Positions 1 to 8,401 are shown, counted from the stretch's first letter. The stretch: 64,000 nucleotides of DNA from Tamlana sp. I1 (GCF_015355625.1 NZ_JACLAF010000005.1:186001-250000), one strand, 5' to 3'. The notes: generated by a model from the sequence alone, not told the origin. Numbers and translations are program-made.

Positions 1-1848
1 CATGTCTACAGCTGCATCATACTGGATTGGGCCTTCAATTTTTAAGTTTGGAGCCTTTTCTTTTGCGATTTCGGTAGCGGTTCTCACTTTATCAACTTCT
101 TCTCCTTTACCTGAAGATCCAGAAGAATAAGATAATAAGGCTACTTTAGGTTCTACACCAAAGTTTTGAGCCGTTTCAGCCGAAGAAATTGCAATTTCTG
201 CTAACTGTTCAGCATTTGGGTTTGGGTTGATGGCACAATCACCAAAAATAGATACACGATCTTCTAAACACATAAAGAATACAGAAGACACAATATTTAC
301 ACCTGGTTTTGTTTTAATAAATTGTAACGCAGGTCTTAAAGTGTGTTGTGTGGTGTGAACTGCACCAGAAACCATACCGTCGGCATGACCTTTATAAATC
401 ATCATGGTTGCGAAATATGAAACATCGCACATGGTATCTTTAGCCATTTGAAGGTTTACATTTTTATGTTTTCTTAGTTCGTAAAACGTGTTGGCGTAAT
501 CTTCATAATGTTCCGATTGTTGCGGTGTAACCACATTAACATCCTTTAAATCTAAAGGAATATCGTTTCTAGTAATAATTTCTTGAATTTTATCTTTTTC
601 ACCAATTAAAGTTAAATCTACCACATGGGCATCAATTAATCGGGCTGCTGCTTTTAAAACACGCTCGTCGTAACCTTCTGGTAAAACAATGTGTTTTTTG
701 TTTTTTAAAGCACGTTGCAATAAATTATATTGAAACATTCTTGGTGTGAAAATTTCAGATTTAAAGGTGATTAAATCATTTGCCAATTTATTGGTATCCA
801 CGTGTTTTTCAAAAGTAGCAATAGCCGTTTCTATTTTTTCAACATTATCGGCGTAAATTTTAGTTCTAATTTTACCAATTTTGTTGGTGATAGAGAAAGT
901 ACCTTCTTTAGCGCTAATAATTGGCACCACGCTTGAAAGTCCTTCTACTAACCGTAAAATAGTGTCTTCTGGAATTAAACCTCCAGTAAGTACAATGCCT
1001 GATACTTTAGGGTAGTTTTTGGAAATGTGCGCTTGCATACCCCCTAAAAGAATGTCGGCTCTATCGCCAGATGTAATAATTAAACAGTCGTCTTTTATAT
1101 GGTTTAAGAAATTACGCAATTGCATGGTACCAAGAATGGCACTATCCACTTGATTGTTTAGCATATCTTTACCAAGAAGTACTTCGCCATCCACTTGTTT
1201 AATGATTTCCTTGATGGTCGGGTTGGCTAAACTTGGAATTTTAGGGATTACAGTAATATCGGTATTTCCTCCAATTCTGTCTTTTAAAAGTGCTTTTAAG
1301 TCCTTAACATTTTCTGGAGCGACTTTATTAGCCATGATTGACAGTACGTCTACTTCTTCTTTAAAAGTATCGTAGGCCAATTGCATATTGTCTGCAATTT
1401 CAGAAATAATTAAATTATCGCCACGCGACACAAGAATGACTGGCAAACTTAAGTTTTTGGCGATAAGCGTATTGATGTCTAGTTCTATGCTTGAATTTTC
1501 ATGTGAAAAATCGGTGCCTTCAACTAAAATAAAATCAAAGCGTTCTTCTAGATATTTATATTTTCTAATAACTTCATCAATCACTTCTCCCGATTTTCCT
1601 TTGTTGTATAAATCAAGGACTTCACTTCGTTTAAAAGCGTATGTTTTTTTGTAGTTAATATCAATTTCAAAATAAGAAACCACTGTGTTGATGTGGTTGT
1701 CTGTTTCACCTTCTTCAGTGTCTTCAATTATAGGTCTGAAGTATCCTACTTTTGCTGTCTTTCCTAGTAACATGCGCATTAAACCTAATACGATAACAGA
1801 TTTTCCGCTGTTAGGTTCAATAGTTGCTACATAAATACCTTTACTCAT
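1..1848 (-). CDS. pta: Phosphate acetyltransferase, 3' end cut by window edge
   Basis: Pta interconverts acetyl-CoA and acetyl phosphate in the cytoplasm, usually paired with acetate kinase. The minus-strand frame opens at ATG 1846-1848 (MSKGIYVATIEPNSGKS) and stays open to base 1, giving 616 residues of a protein that is about 700 in this family. Visible parts in order are an N-terminal P-loop-like CobB/DRTGG module (PNSGKS near residue 11), a DRTGG-type middle domain (SGDRADILLGG near residue 255) and the start of the PTA_PTB catalytic domain (ALKNKKHIVLPEGYDERVL near residue 380). The C-terminus lies outside the window, where ackA is the usual neighbour. A TAATTTTG promoter element sits about 95 nt upstream. 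The call is firm. Confidence 0.93.
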   Translation of the reverse strand, partial: MSKGIYVATIEPNSGKSVIVLGLMRMLLGKTAKVGYFRPIIEDTEEGETDNHINTVVSYFEIDINYKKTYAFKRSEVLDLYNKGKSGEVIDEVIRKYKYLEERFDFILVEGTDFSHENSSIELDINTLIAKNLSLPVILVSRGDNLIISEIADNMQLAYDTFKEEVDVLSIMANKVAPENVKDLKALLKDRIGGNTDITVIPKIPSLANPTIKEIIKQVDGEVLLGKDMLNNQVDSAILGTMQLRNFLNHIKDDCLIITSGDRADILLGGMQAHISKNYPKVSGIVLTGGLIPEDTILRLVEGLSSVVPIISAKEGTFSITNKIGKIRTKIYADNVEKIETAIATFEKHVDTNKLANDLITFKSEIFTPRMFQYNLLQRALKNKKHIVLPEGYDERVLKAAARLIDAHVVDLTLIGEKDKIQEIITRNDIPLDLKDVNVVTPQQSEHYEDYANTFYELRKHKNVNLQMAKDTMCDVSYFATMMIYKGHADGMVSGAVHTTQHTLRPALQFIKTKPGVNIVSSVFFMCLEDRVSIFGDCAINPNPNAEQLAEIAISSAETAQNFGVEPKVALLSYSSGSSGKGEEVDKVRTATEIAKEKAPNLKIEGPIQYDAAVDM

Positions 1849-1940
1849 GTTGTTTGTTTTCTAATTTAACAATGGTTAATTAATTCTAATTTTATTTAAA
1901 ATGAATGAATTATAGATTGCTAAAGGATTAATTCCTTTGG

Positions 1941-1948
1941 CAAAATTA
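1941..1948 (-). promoter_or_regulatory. Probable -7 element of the pta promoter
   Basis: On the minus strand this reads TAATTTTG followed by C, a full match to the Bacteroidota -7 consensus TAnnTTTG. It lies about 95 nt upstream of the pta ATG. No good TTTG -33 box is seen at the expected distance, so the call rests on the -7 match alone. Confidence 0.45.
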
Positions 1949-2002
1949 GTAGGTAGTTGTTTAGCTAAAGATGATATTTGTCATAATCGAATTTTAAGAT
2001 AG

Positions 2003-2899
2003 TTAATTTGTGGTTAAATTCCTAAAAAGCGATTCTAAGCTAGCGTTTTTCTGATTGAGTTGTAGTATTTTCAATTGATTATCGTGTGCGAAATCAAAAA
2101 CATGAGAACGCATATCTTCTGTAGTTTTAAAAGTGATTTCATATACAAATCCATGCGTATTTTTTACACTTTCAACTTTAGGAAGTTTTAGTAAAAAGGC
2201 GTTTTCAATACGGTAATCGAATTCAACAATAACCACTTGTTCGGCATCATTTCTAAGGTCGTTTAAGTTTTTATCGGCCACAATTTCACCTTTGTTAATA
2301 ATAATAACACGGTCGCACATGGCTTCAACCTCTTGCATGATATGCGTTGAAAGAAAAACAGTTTTGGTTTTTCCAACGGATTTAATCAGGTTTCTAATAT
2401 CAATTAATTGGTTGGGATCTAGTCCGGTAGTAGGTTCGTCTAGAATTAAAACATCGGGATCGTGTAGTAGGGCATTAGCTAAACCAACACGCTGGCGATA
2501 TCCTTTAGATAGTTGTCCGATTTTTTTGTGAGCTTCAGGCGTTAATCCTGTAAGTTCGATAACCTCATTGACGCGCTGTTTATCAATTTTATAAACCTGC
2601 GCGTTAAACATTAAATATTCCTTAATATATTGTTCTAAATATAGGGGATTATGTTCCGGAAGATAGCCCACACTTAGTTGCACGGCCTTTGGGTTTTTGT
2701 TTACATCAAACCCATTAACCAAGGCTTGGCCATCATTAAGTTTTAAATAGGTGGTTAAAATCTTCATTAATGTAGACTTTCCAGCACCGTTTGGGCCTAA
2801 AAAACCAACTATTTCGGGCTTTCCTACATGAAATGAAATGTTGTTAAGGGCTTTTTGGTTTCCGTAAAGTTTTGAAACACCGAGGACTTCAATGGACAT
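2003..2899 (-). CDS. gldA: Gliding-motility ABC transporter ATP-binding protein GldA
   Basis: This is the ATPase subunit of an ABC transporter; in Flavobacterium johnsoniae GldA works with GldF and GldG and is needed for gliding. The 298 residues show Walker A GPNGAGKST (35-43), signature LSKGYRQRV (130-138), Walker B VLILDEP (150-156) and the switch His in STHIMQE (H186), followed by a C-terminal domain of about 80 residues. Length and sequence character fit GldA. It stands alone, with no permease next to it, as in F. johnsoniae where gldFG are elsewhere. A generic ABC-2 ATPase is the alternative; gldB and gldC in the same window support the GldA reading. Confidence 0.83.
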   Translation of the reverse strand: MSIEVLGVSKLYGNQKALNNISFHVGKPEIVGFLGPNGAGKSTLMKILTTYLKLNDGQALVNGFDVNKNPKAVQLSVGYLPEHNPLYLEQYIKEYLMFNAQVYKIDKQRVNEVIELTGLTPEAHKKIGQLSKGYRQRVGLANALLHDPDVLILDEPTTGLDPNQLIDIRNLIKSVGKTKTVFLSTHIMQEVEAMCDRVIIINKGEIVADKNLNDLRNDAEQVVIVEFDYRIENAFLLKLPKVESVKNTHGFVYEITFKTTEDMRSHVFDFAHDNQLKILQLNQKNASLESLFRNLTTN

Positions 2900-3005
2900 A
2901 ATTAAAATTATTTATTCAAAAATAAATGAATATCTAAAGTAATGGAAGTTTTACTGTAAAATCTTTAAAACTTTTAATAAAAGCGTAAAAAATAAAATAT
3001 TGTGT

Positions 3006-3035
3006 TTTGATTTCTCGAAATAATAATTACTTTAG
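3006..3035 (+). promoter_or_regulatory. Probable promoter of the aromatic amino-acid operon
   Basis: TTTG (3006-3009), an 18-nt spacer and TACTTTAG (3028-3035) match the Bacteroidota promoter with one mismatch in the -7 element. Transcription would start near 3039-3041, only about 5-7 nt before the leader-peptide ATG, so the leader would be translated from a very short 5' UTR. Inference from consensus only. Confidence 0.55.
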
Positions 3036-3045
3036 CGCCGTAATT

Positions 3046-3123
3046 ATGACAACAACAGTATATTATACATATTTTAACAACTATTTCTTTTTTAGCAAAA
3101 GAAACGAGGCGTTGTATGTATAA
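3046..3123 (+). CDS. Tyr/Phe-rich leader peptide of the pheA-tyrA operon (25 aa)
   Basis: A 25-codon frame, starting MTTTVYYTYFNNYFFF and ending ALYV-stop, contains five Tyr and four Phe, i.e. nine aromatic residues in 25, with Y6-Y7, Y9-F10 and Y13-F16 clustered. It begins just after a promoter match, ends 25 nt before a perfect 8-bp hairpin with a T run, and precedes genes that make exactly these two amino acids. That is the layout of a classical translational attenuator: scarcity of charged tRNA-Tyr or tRNA-Phe stalls the ribosome on the clusters. The peptide itself probably has no other role. It is too short for routine gene calling. Confidence 0.85.
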   Translation: MTTTVYYTYFNNYFFFSKRNEALYV

Positions 3124-3155
3124 TTTATAAATATAAATTAATGATATGAGTCTCG
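3105..3155 (+). promoter_or_regulatory. Possible antiterminator pairing within the leader
   Basis: CGAGGC (3105-3110, leader codons 20-22) can pair over 6 bp, with one G-U, with GTCTCG (3150-3155), which is inside the first arm of the terminator. A ribosome stalled on the Phe codons at 3085-3093 would leave 3105-3110 mostly free and allow this pairing; one that reaches the stop at 3121 would cover it and release the terminator. An AT-rich inverted repeat (3121-3129 with 3132-3140) sits between. The pairing was found by eye and its energy was not computed. Confidence 0.5.
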
Positions 3156-3177
3156 ATGAAAATCGAGACTTTTTTTT
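3149..3177 (+). terminator. Intrinsic terminator of the aromatic attenuator
   Basis: Perfect 8-bp inverted repeat AGTCTCGA (3149-3156) / TCGAGACT (3163-3170) with a 6-nt loop, followed at once by seven T. It lies between the leader peptide and pheA, so it would end transcription before the structural genes unless prevented. Confidence 0.85.
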
Positions 3178-3234
3178 GTTTAAGCGTTACAAAAATAAAT
3201 GCTACGGCATTAGAACTTAATAAAAGTTGAAAAT

Positions 3235-4062
3235 TTGATTAAAACAGTAGCCATACAAGGAGTAAAAGGGTCTTTTCATCATATTGTTGCACAACAATTT
3301 TTTGAAAACCCTGTGGATTCTATCGAGTGTATGACATTCGACAGAGTGGTGGATTCTTTAATGACCAAAGAATGCGATGCAGGTATTATGGCTTTAGAAA
3401 ACTCAATTGCGGGGTCTATAATTCCTAATTATGCCTTAATTGATAAATATGGTTTACATATTGTAGGCGAACATTATTTAGATATTCAGCATAATTTAAT
3501 GGCTTTACCAAACCAAACGATTGAAGATATTAAGGAAGTGTATTCGCATCCAATGGCTTTATTACAGTGTAAAAAGTTTTTTAGACAATATCCTCATATT
3601 AAACTGGTTGAAGATAAAGATACGGCCGAGGTGGCACAGCGTATCAGCGAAAATCAACTAAAAGGGATTGGCGCCATTGCGAGTGTAACGGCTGCCGAAA
3701 TTTTTAATTTAGACATTCTGGCGCACAGCATTCAAACCATAAAACATAACGAAACCCGTTTTGTTATTGTTAAGCGTAAAAATTCGGTGTTTCCAGAAAA
3801 TGAAATCAATAAAGCTTCAGTAAAATTTGAAGCAAACCATAAACGCGGAAGTCTAGCTGCTATTTTAAATGTGATGAGCGATTGTAGGCTGAATTTAACA
3901 AAAATTCAATCTTTACCCATTGTGGAAACACCTTGGAAATATGCCTTTTTTGTTGATGTTACTTTTGAAAGTTACAACGATTTCAAAAAAGCAAAAACCA
4001 TCATTGAAATTATGGGCGATGCTTTTAAAGTGTTAGGCGAATATAAAAATGCGAAGTTATGA
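3235..4062 (+). CDS. pheA: Prephenate dehydratase
   Basis: Converts prephenate to phenylpyruvate, the committed step to phenylalanine. The 275 residues hold a PDT domain with ENSIAG (55-60) and the catalytic TRF motif (174-176), then an ACT regulatory domain from about residue 192. In the ACT domain the usual Phe-binding motifs GALV and ESRP appear as GSLA (206-209) and QSLP (225-228), so feedback binding may differ from the textbook enzyme. The start is TTG at 3235; the first in-frame ATG is 32 codons later and would cut into the domain. It is a stand-alone dehydratase with no chorismate mutase domain, which here is fused to DAHP synthase. The stop overlaps the next gene by 4 nt (ATGA). Confidence 0.92.
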   Translation: MIKTVAIQGVKGSFHHIVAQQFFENPVDSIECMTFDRVVDSLMTKECDAGIMALENSIAGSIIPNYALIDKYGLHIVGEHYLDIQHNLMALPNQTIEDIKEVYSHPMALLQCKKFFRQYPHIKLVEDKDTAEVAQRISENQLKGIGAIASVTAAEIFNLDILAHSIQTIKHNETRFVIVKRKNSVFPENEINKASVKFEANHKRGSLAAILNVMSDCRLNLTKIQSLPIVETPWKYAFFVDVTFESYNDFKKAKTIIEIMGDAFKVLGEYKNAKL

Positions 4063-5204
4063 TTGAGGTAGCGAATCGATTACAGACGGTTGAAGAATAC
4101 TACTTTTCAAAAAAATTAAGAGAAGTAGGAGGGCTTATTGCAAGCGGAAAACCTATTATAAGTTTAGGGATTGGAAGTCCAGATATGCAGCCGCCAACTG
4201 CGGTGCTAGAAGCAATATCGGAGAGTTTTACAAACCCAAACGCACACAAATACCAAAGCTACCAAGGTTTGCCTGAGCTTAGAGAAGCGGTTTCTGGGTT
4301 TTATAACGAACATTTTTCGGTAAATCTAGATCCAGCTTCAGAAATTCTGCCTTTAATGGGGAGCAAGGAAGGGATTATGCACATTTCGATGGCTTATTTA
4401 AATGAAGGCGACGAAGTTTTAATTCCAAATCCAGGTTATCCAACCTACCAATCGGTTACCAATTTGGTTGGTGCAAAAGGCGTGTTGTATAATTTGGATG
4501 CCGCTAATAATTGGCAACCAGATTTTGAAGCTTTAGAAAAATTAGATTTAAGTAAAGTAAAGCTTATGTGGGTTAATTATCCGCATATGCCAACGGGAGC
4601 ACAGCCTTCAGAATCGTTGTTTAAAGATTTAGTCGATTTTGCAACCCGTCATAATATTTTAATTGTAAACGATAATCCGTACAGTTTTATATTAAACGAT
4701 GCGCCAAAAAGTTTATTAAGTGTTCCTGGTGCTAAAGCGGTTTGTTTGGAGCTTAATTCGCTAAGCAAAACCTTTAATATGGCAGGCTGGCGCGTAGGTA
4801 TGGTTGTTGGTTCGGCGGAACATATTAATAACATTTTAAAAGTGAAAAGCAATATGGATTCGGGTATGTTTTACGGCATACAAAAGGGTGCTATTGAAGC
4901 TTTAAAGTGTTCAAATTCATGGTATTCAGAATTAAACAAGGTGTACGAAGAGCGCCGAAAACTAGTGTGGAAACTAGCCGATGCCTTGAATTGTACTTAC
5001 GATAAAAATGCCACCGGATTATTCATTTGGGCGAAGTTGCCAGAAGGTTTAACTTCGGAAGCTTTTATCGATGAGGTTTTGTATGAGAAACATATTTTTA
5101 TCACTCCAGGAACCGTTTTCGGAACCCAAGGAGAAGGCTATATTAGGTTTTCGCTATGTGCAACAAATGAAGCCATAGAAGAATGTATAGCGCGAGTAAA
5201 ATAA
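4059..5204 (+). CDS. Class I/II PLP aminotransferase, probably aromatic
   Basis: A fold-type I aminotransferase of 381 residues. SLSKTFNMAGWR (234-245) carries the Schiff-base Lys237; NDNPYS (204-209) and the Arg in YIRFS near the C-terminus fit PLP and carboxylate binding. It overlaps pheA by 4 nt and precedes tyrA, so transamination of phenylpyruvate and 4-hydroxyphenylpyruvate is the likely job. Sequence alone does not exclude an aspartate or LL-diaminopimelate aminotransferase specificity, since these enzymes look alike. Confidence 0.85.
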   Translation: MIEVANRLQTVEEYYFSKKLREVGGLIASGKPIISLGIGSPDMQPPTAVLEAISESFTNPNAHKYQSYQGLPELREAVSGFYNEHFSVNLDPASEILPLMGSKEGIMHISMAYLNEGDEVLIPNPGYPTYQSVTNLVGAKGVLYNLDAANNWQPDFEALEKLDLSKVKLMWVNYPHMPTGAQPSESLFKDLVDFATRHNILIVNDNPYSFILNDAPKSLLSVPGAKAVCLELNSLSKTFNMAGWRVGMVVGSAEHINNILKVKSNMDSGMFYGIQKGAIEALKCSNSWYSELNKVYEERRKLVWKLADALNCTYDKNATGLFIWAKLPEGLTSEAFIDEVLYEKHIFITPGTVFGTQGEGYIRFSLCATNEAIEECIARVK

Positions 5205-5315
5205 GTTTACAGTCGCAGTTACAGTTTGTAGTTGCTGTAAATTATAAAAAGATTAAAAACAGATAACTCTTAGTCCCGAGAAAGAGTTCCCTTCAGGGGT
5301 TATGGGGCAGTTAGG
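5205..5315 (+). repeat. Repeat-like spacer between the aminotransferase and tyrA
   Basis: The 111-nt gap holds an inverted repeat TTTACAG (5206-5212) / CTGTAAA (5235-5241) and then a stretch containing CTTAGTCCC and AGGGGTTATGGGGC that runs right up to the tyrA ATG. The second part resembles the paired elements at 28975-29060 and 29167-29252. It looks like a degenerate interspersed element inserted in an operon whose other junctions are tight. Not a clear terminator. Confidence 0.4.
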
Positions 5316-6167
5316 ATGAAAAATATATATGCAATAGGTGTTGGTTTAATAGGCGGAAGTCTTGCTAAGGATATTAAAAAGTATAATCCAGATGCGGTTA
5401 TTCACGGTATTAGTAGAAAAGATGAAACCTTAAACAAAGCACTAGAGCTTAATATAATTGATAAAAAAGCAACTTTAGACGATTTGGAATTTGCCGATTT
5501 GGTTATTGTGTCTATTCCAGTAGATGCTACGGTAAAGTTGTTGCCAACCATTTTAGATAAAATATCGGATAATGGTTTGGTAGTCGATGCGGGTTCAACA
5601 AAAGTTGATATTTGTAAGGCTGTTGAAAATCATCCGAAGCGAAGAAATTTTCTTGCCATGCACCCTATTGCAGGAACGGAACATTCGGGGCCAACAGCAG
5701 CGATTGAAGGCTTGTTTATAGGGAAAACAAATATTGTTTGCGAGGTAGAAAAAACCACGTTTAAGCTTCAAGAGAAAGCCTTGAAATTGTTTTCAGATAT
5801 TGGGATGCGCATGCGTTACATGAATCCGGAAGCACATGATAAACACATCGCTTATGTGTCACATTTATCGCATATTAGCTCGTTTATGCTGGGTAAAACA
5901 GTGATTGAAAAAGAAAAAAACGAACGCGATATTTTCGATATGGCGGGTAGTGGATTTGCTTCTACCGTACGTTTGGCAAAAAGTTCACCAGAAATGTGGA
6001 CACCCATTTTTAAGCAGAATAAAACCAATGTTATCGAAACATTAGAAGAGTATATTAACAATCTCACACATTTTAAAACGCTGATGCAAAATGATGATTT
6101 TGATGCGATTTTTAGTGAGATGGAAAGTACCAATTATATAAAAGATATTTTAAAAGGAATTAGTTAA
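5316..6167 (+). CDS. tyrA: Prephenate dehydrogenase
   Basis: Oxidatively decarboxylates prephenate to 4-hydroxyphenylpyruvate for tyrosine, using NAD(P). The 283 residues begin with a Rossmann motif GVGLIGGS (8-15) and contain MHPIAGTEHSG (115-125), the conserved catalytic-His region of TyrA, followed by the helical dimerisation domain (HDKHIAYVSHLSH). There is no chorismate mutase or ACT domain, so regulation probably falls on transcription and on the DAHP synthase. It is third in the pheA-aminotransferase-tyrA-aroF operon, with only 10 nt to the next start. Confidence 0.92.
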   Translation: MKNIYAIGVGLIGGSLAKDIKKYNPDAVIHGISRKDETLNKALELNIIDKKATLDDLEFADLVIVSIPVDATVKLLPTILDKISDNGLVVDAGSTKVDICKAVENHPKRRNFLAMHPIAGTEHSGPTAAIEGLFIGKTNIVCEVEKTTFKLQEKALKLFSDIGMRMRYMNPEAHDKHIAYVSHLSHISSFMLGKTVIEKEKNERDIFDMAGSGFASTVRLAKSSPEMWTPIFKQNKTNVIETLEEYINNLTHFKTLMQNDDFDAIFSEMESTNYIKDILKGIS

Positions 6168-6177
6168 GAGTGAAATT

Positions 6178-7260
6178 ATGGAAAACAACAAAGAAATGAG
6201 AGCCTGGTTAGATGATTTAAATTTAGATCATCCATTGGTAATTGCAGGACCGTGTAGTGCAGAAACTGAAGAACAAGTTTTAAAAATAGCACATGAGCTA
6301 AAAGATACAGATGTAACTTATTTTAGAGCAGGAATCTGGAAACCAAGAACCCGTCCAGGGATGTTTGAAGGTGTAGGCGCTTTAGGTTTAAAATGGTTAC
6401 AAAAAGTTAAAGCTGAAACAGGTATGAAAATCTGTACGGAAGTTGCCAACGCAGCTCACGTAAAATTAGCTTTAGAGCACGATGTCGATTTATTATGGAT
6501 TGGTGCGCGTTCTACAGTAAGCCCATTTATCATGCAAGAAATTGCAGATGCGCTTGAAGGGACCGATAAACCGGTTTTAATTAAAAATCCTGTAAACCCA
6601 GATTTAGCTTTATGGTTAGGTGGTATTGAAAGAATTTATGCTGCTGGTGTAAAAAATATTGGAGCGATTCACAGAGGATTTTCAACTTACGAAAAAACCA
6701 AATACAGAAACAATCCAGAATGGCAATTGGCAATCGAATTTCAAAACAAATTCCCAGATATTCCATTAATTAACGATCCTTCTCACATTACAGGGAAAAG
6801 AGATATGATTTTTGATGTATCTCAAGCGGCATTAGATTTGAATTTTGATGGTTTAATGATTGAAACACATTACGATCCTGAAAATGCATGGAGTGATGCG
6901 GCACAGCAAGTAACCCCTTCAACTTTAGTTCAAATTATGAAAGATTTGAAAATTAAAAAGGAAACTAATGCTGAAGCAGATTACAATAATGCTTTAGATA
7001 CTTTAAGAGCGCAAATAGACGTAGTTGATAATCAAATTATTGAATTATTAGGAAAACGTATGAAAGCTGCCGATGGTATTGGACAATTGAAAAAAGATAA
7101 AAACGTTGCTGTACTTCAATCGAAACGTTGGAACGAAATTTTAGGAAAAATGGTTCTTGAAGGTGAGCAATATGGTTTAAGTGAAGAATTTATTTTAAAG
7201 ATGTTTAAAGCGATTCACCAAGAGTCTATTAATCATCAAGAAAAAATTATTAACGGATAA
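6178..7260 (+). CDS. aroF: Bifunctional DAHP synthase / chorismate mutase type II
   Basis: The N-terminal 255 residues are a KDO8P-synthase-like DAHP synthase that joins phosphoenolpyruvate and erythrose 4-phosphate, with GPCSAE (24-29), KPRTRP (55-60), IGARS (108-112) and DPSHITG (200-206). From about residue 270 an AroQ-type chorismate mutase follows (LRAQIDVVDNQIIELLGKR, 276-294). The fusion thus supplies both the first step of the shikimate pathway and the prephenate used by the two enzymes upstream. In such fusions the mutase domain often helps feedback control of the synthase. It is last in the operon and is followed by a strong terminator. Confidence 0.93.
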   Translation: MENNKEMRAWLDDLNLDHPLVIAGPCSAETEEQVLKIAHELKDTDVTYFRAGIWKPRTRPGMFEGVGALGLKWLQKVKAETGMKICTEVANAAHVKLALEHDVDLLWIGARSTVSPFIMQEIADALEGTDKPVLIKNPVNPDLALWLGGIERIYAAGVKNIGAIHRGFSTYEKTKYRNNPEWQLAIEFQNKFPDIPLINDPSHITGKRDMIFDVSQAALDLNFDGLMIETHYDPENAWSDAAQQVTPSTLVQIMKDLKIKKETNAEADYNNALDTLRAQIDVVDNQIIELLGKRMKAADGIGQLKKDKNVAVLQSKRWNEILGKMVLEGEQYGLSEEFILKMFKAIHQESINHQEKIING

Positions 7261-7280
7261 TTTTTCGTTATTATATTTTA

Positions 7281-7308
7281 AAAAGCTCCCTATTCGGGAG
7301 CTTTTTTT
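7281..7308 (+). terminator. Intrinsic terminator of the aromatic operon
   Basis: AAAAGCTCCC (7281-7290) and GGGAGCTTTT (7296-7305) form a 10-bp stem around a 5-nt loop and run into a T tract, 21 nt after the aroF stop codon. Confidence 0.93.
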
Positions 7309-7345
7309 GTTGTTTAAAATGGACAGTCCTTTAAAATAGGATGTT

Positions 7346-7353
7346 TATATTTG
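7346..7353 (+). promoter_or_regulatory. Probable -7 element upstream of the beta-barrel gene
   Basis: TATATTTG matches the Bacteroidota TAnnTTTG -7 consensus, about 50 nt before the next ATG and downstream of the operon terminator. No -33 TTTG is found at the expected spacing. Confidence 0.45.
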
Positions 7354-7403
7354 TAAGAATCACATACTAAAATTTCTATTTTGTTCAATTTAATCCATGA
7401 ATA

Positions 7404-7931
7404 ATGAATAAAGTTTTTGCCTCCCTTTTAGTTTTTTCTCTTTTCACACTATCTGTTTTTGCTCAAGAAGAAAACGAATTTACTTCCGAAAAGAAAAATC
7501 AAATCAATTTTGTTTTTGGTTACACTCATATTCCTAGTGCTTTTGAAGATGGCGACAGGGAAGACCCTGTATTTGTGCCCACTATTGGTTTGGATTACTT
7601 TAGAACTTTAAATGAAAAATGGGTGCTAGGTATGATATTAGATTTAGAGCTTGCTAACTATATCGTAGAATTTAATAGAGAAGATTTAGAGCGCGACAAG
7701 GCTTTGTTGGTTGGTGTTTTGGCAGGTTATAAAGTCATAGAAGAATTAACAATTATGGCAGGTCCTGGATTGGAGTTTGAAGATCATAAAAATTTATTCG
7801 TTATGCGTATTGGCGCCGAATATGAAATTGAATTGGGTAATTCGTGGTTGCTTTTACCATCAATCGATTTCGATTTTAAACAAGAATACACCAGTTACGG
7901 ACTTAATGTTGGTATTGGAAAAAAGTTTTAA
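7404..7931 (+). CDS. Predicted secreted outer-membrane beta-barrel protein
   Basis: A 175-residue protein of no recognised family. It has a clear signal peptide (MNKVFASLLVFSLFTLSVFA, then Q) and after it alternating aromatic and glycine-rich strands (for example NQINFVFGYTHIPSAF, WVLGMILDLELANYIVEF, GLNVGIGKKF) ending in an aromatic residue, typical of small outer-membrane barrels. It has its own promoter-like element and is followed after 54 nt by the VOC gene. Function unknown. Confidence 0.7.
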   Translation: MNKVFASLLVFSLFTLSVFAQEENEFTSEKKNQINFVFGYTHIPSAFEDGDREDPVFVPTIGLDYFRTLNEKWVLGMILDLELANYIVEFNREDLERDKALLVGVLAGYKVIEELTIMAGPGLEFEDHKNLFVMRIGAEYEIELGNSWLLLPSIDFDFKQEYTSYGLNVGIGKKF

Positions 7932-7985
7932 TCTCATTTCTTTTCAGAAGAAAAAAACAACATATTTAATTTAAAATAGTTCATT

Positions 7986-8357
7986 ATGACATTAGGTGCA
8001 TTTTCCATCAGTTTAAATGTAAAAGACATTAAGGTTTCTCAGCAATTTTACGAAGCCCTAGGTTTTTCGGTGTTTGCAGGCGATTTAGATAAAAATTATC
8101 TCATCATGAAAAACGGTCAGTCTTTAATTGGGTTGTTTCAGGGCATGTTCGATACCAATATTTTAACCTTCAATCCAGGTTGGAATCAAGAAGCTGAAAC
8201 TCTAGAAAATTTTGATGATATTAGAGCAATTCAAAAACAATTAAAAGCGCAAGGCGTGCAATTATCTACAGAAGTAGATGAAAACACTAAAGGCCCTGGA
8301 AATATCATTATTATAGATCCCGATGGTAACCCTATTTTATTAGATCAGCACGTGTAG
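7986..8357 (+). CDS. VOC family (glyoxalase/dioxygenase fold) protein
   Basis: A single vicinal-oxygen-chelate unit pair of 123 residues: the beta-alpha-beta-beta-beta modules are visible as ISLNVKDIKVSQQFYEALGF (8-27) and GPGNIIIIDPDGNPILLDQH near the end. Substrate cannot be read from sequence; members include glyoxalase-like, dioxygenase-like and antibiotic-resistance proteins. It stands 44 nt before the SDR gene and could be cotranscribed with it. Confidence 0.8.
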   Translation: MTLGAFSISLNVKDIKVSQQFYEALGFSVFAGDLDKNYLIMKNGQSLIGLFQGMFDTNILTFNPGWNQEAETLENFDDIRAIQKQLKAQGVQLSTEVDENTKGPGNIIIIDPDGNPILLDQHV

Positions 8358-8401
8358 TTTTTTGAGTTGAGATGCTATCAACTTTATAATGATTCATTTT
8401 T

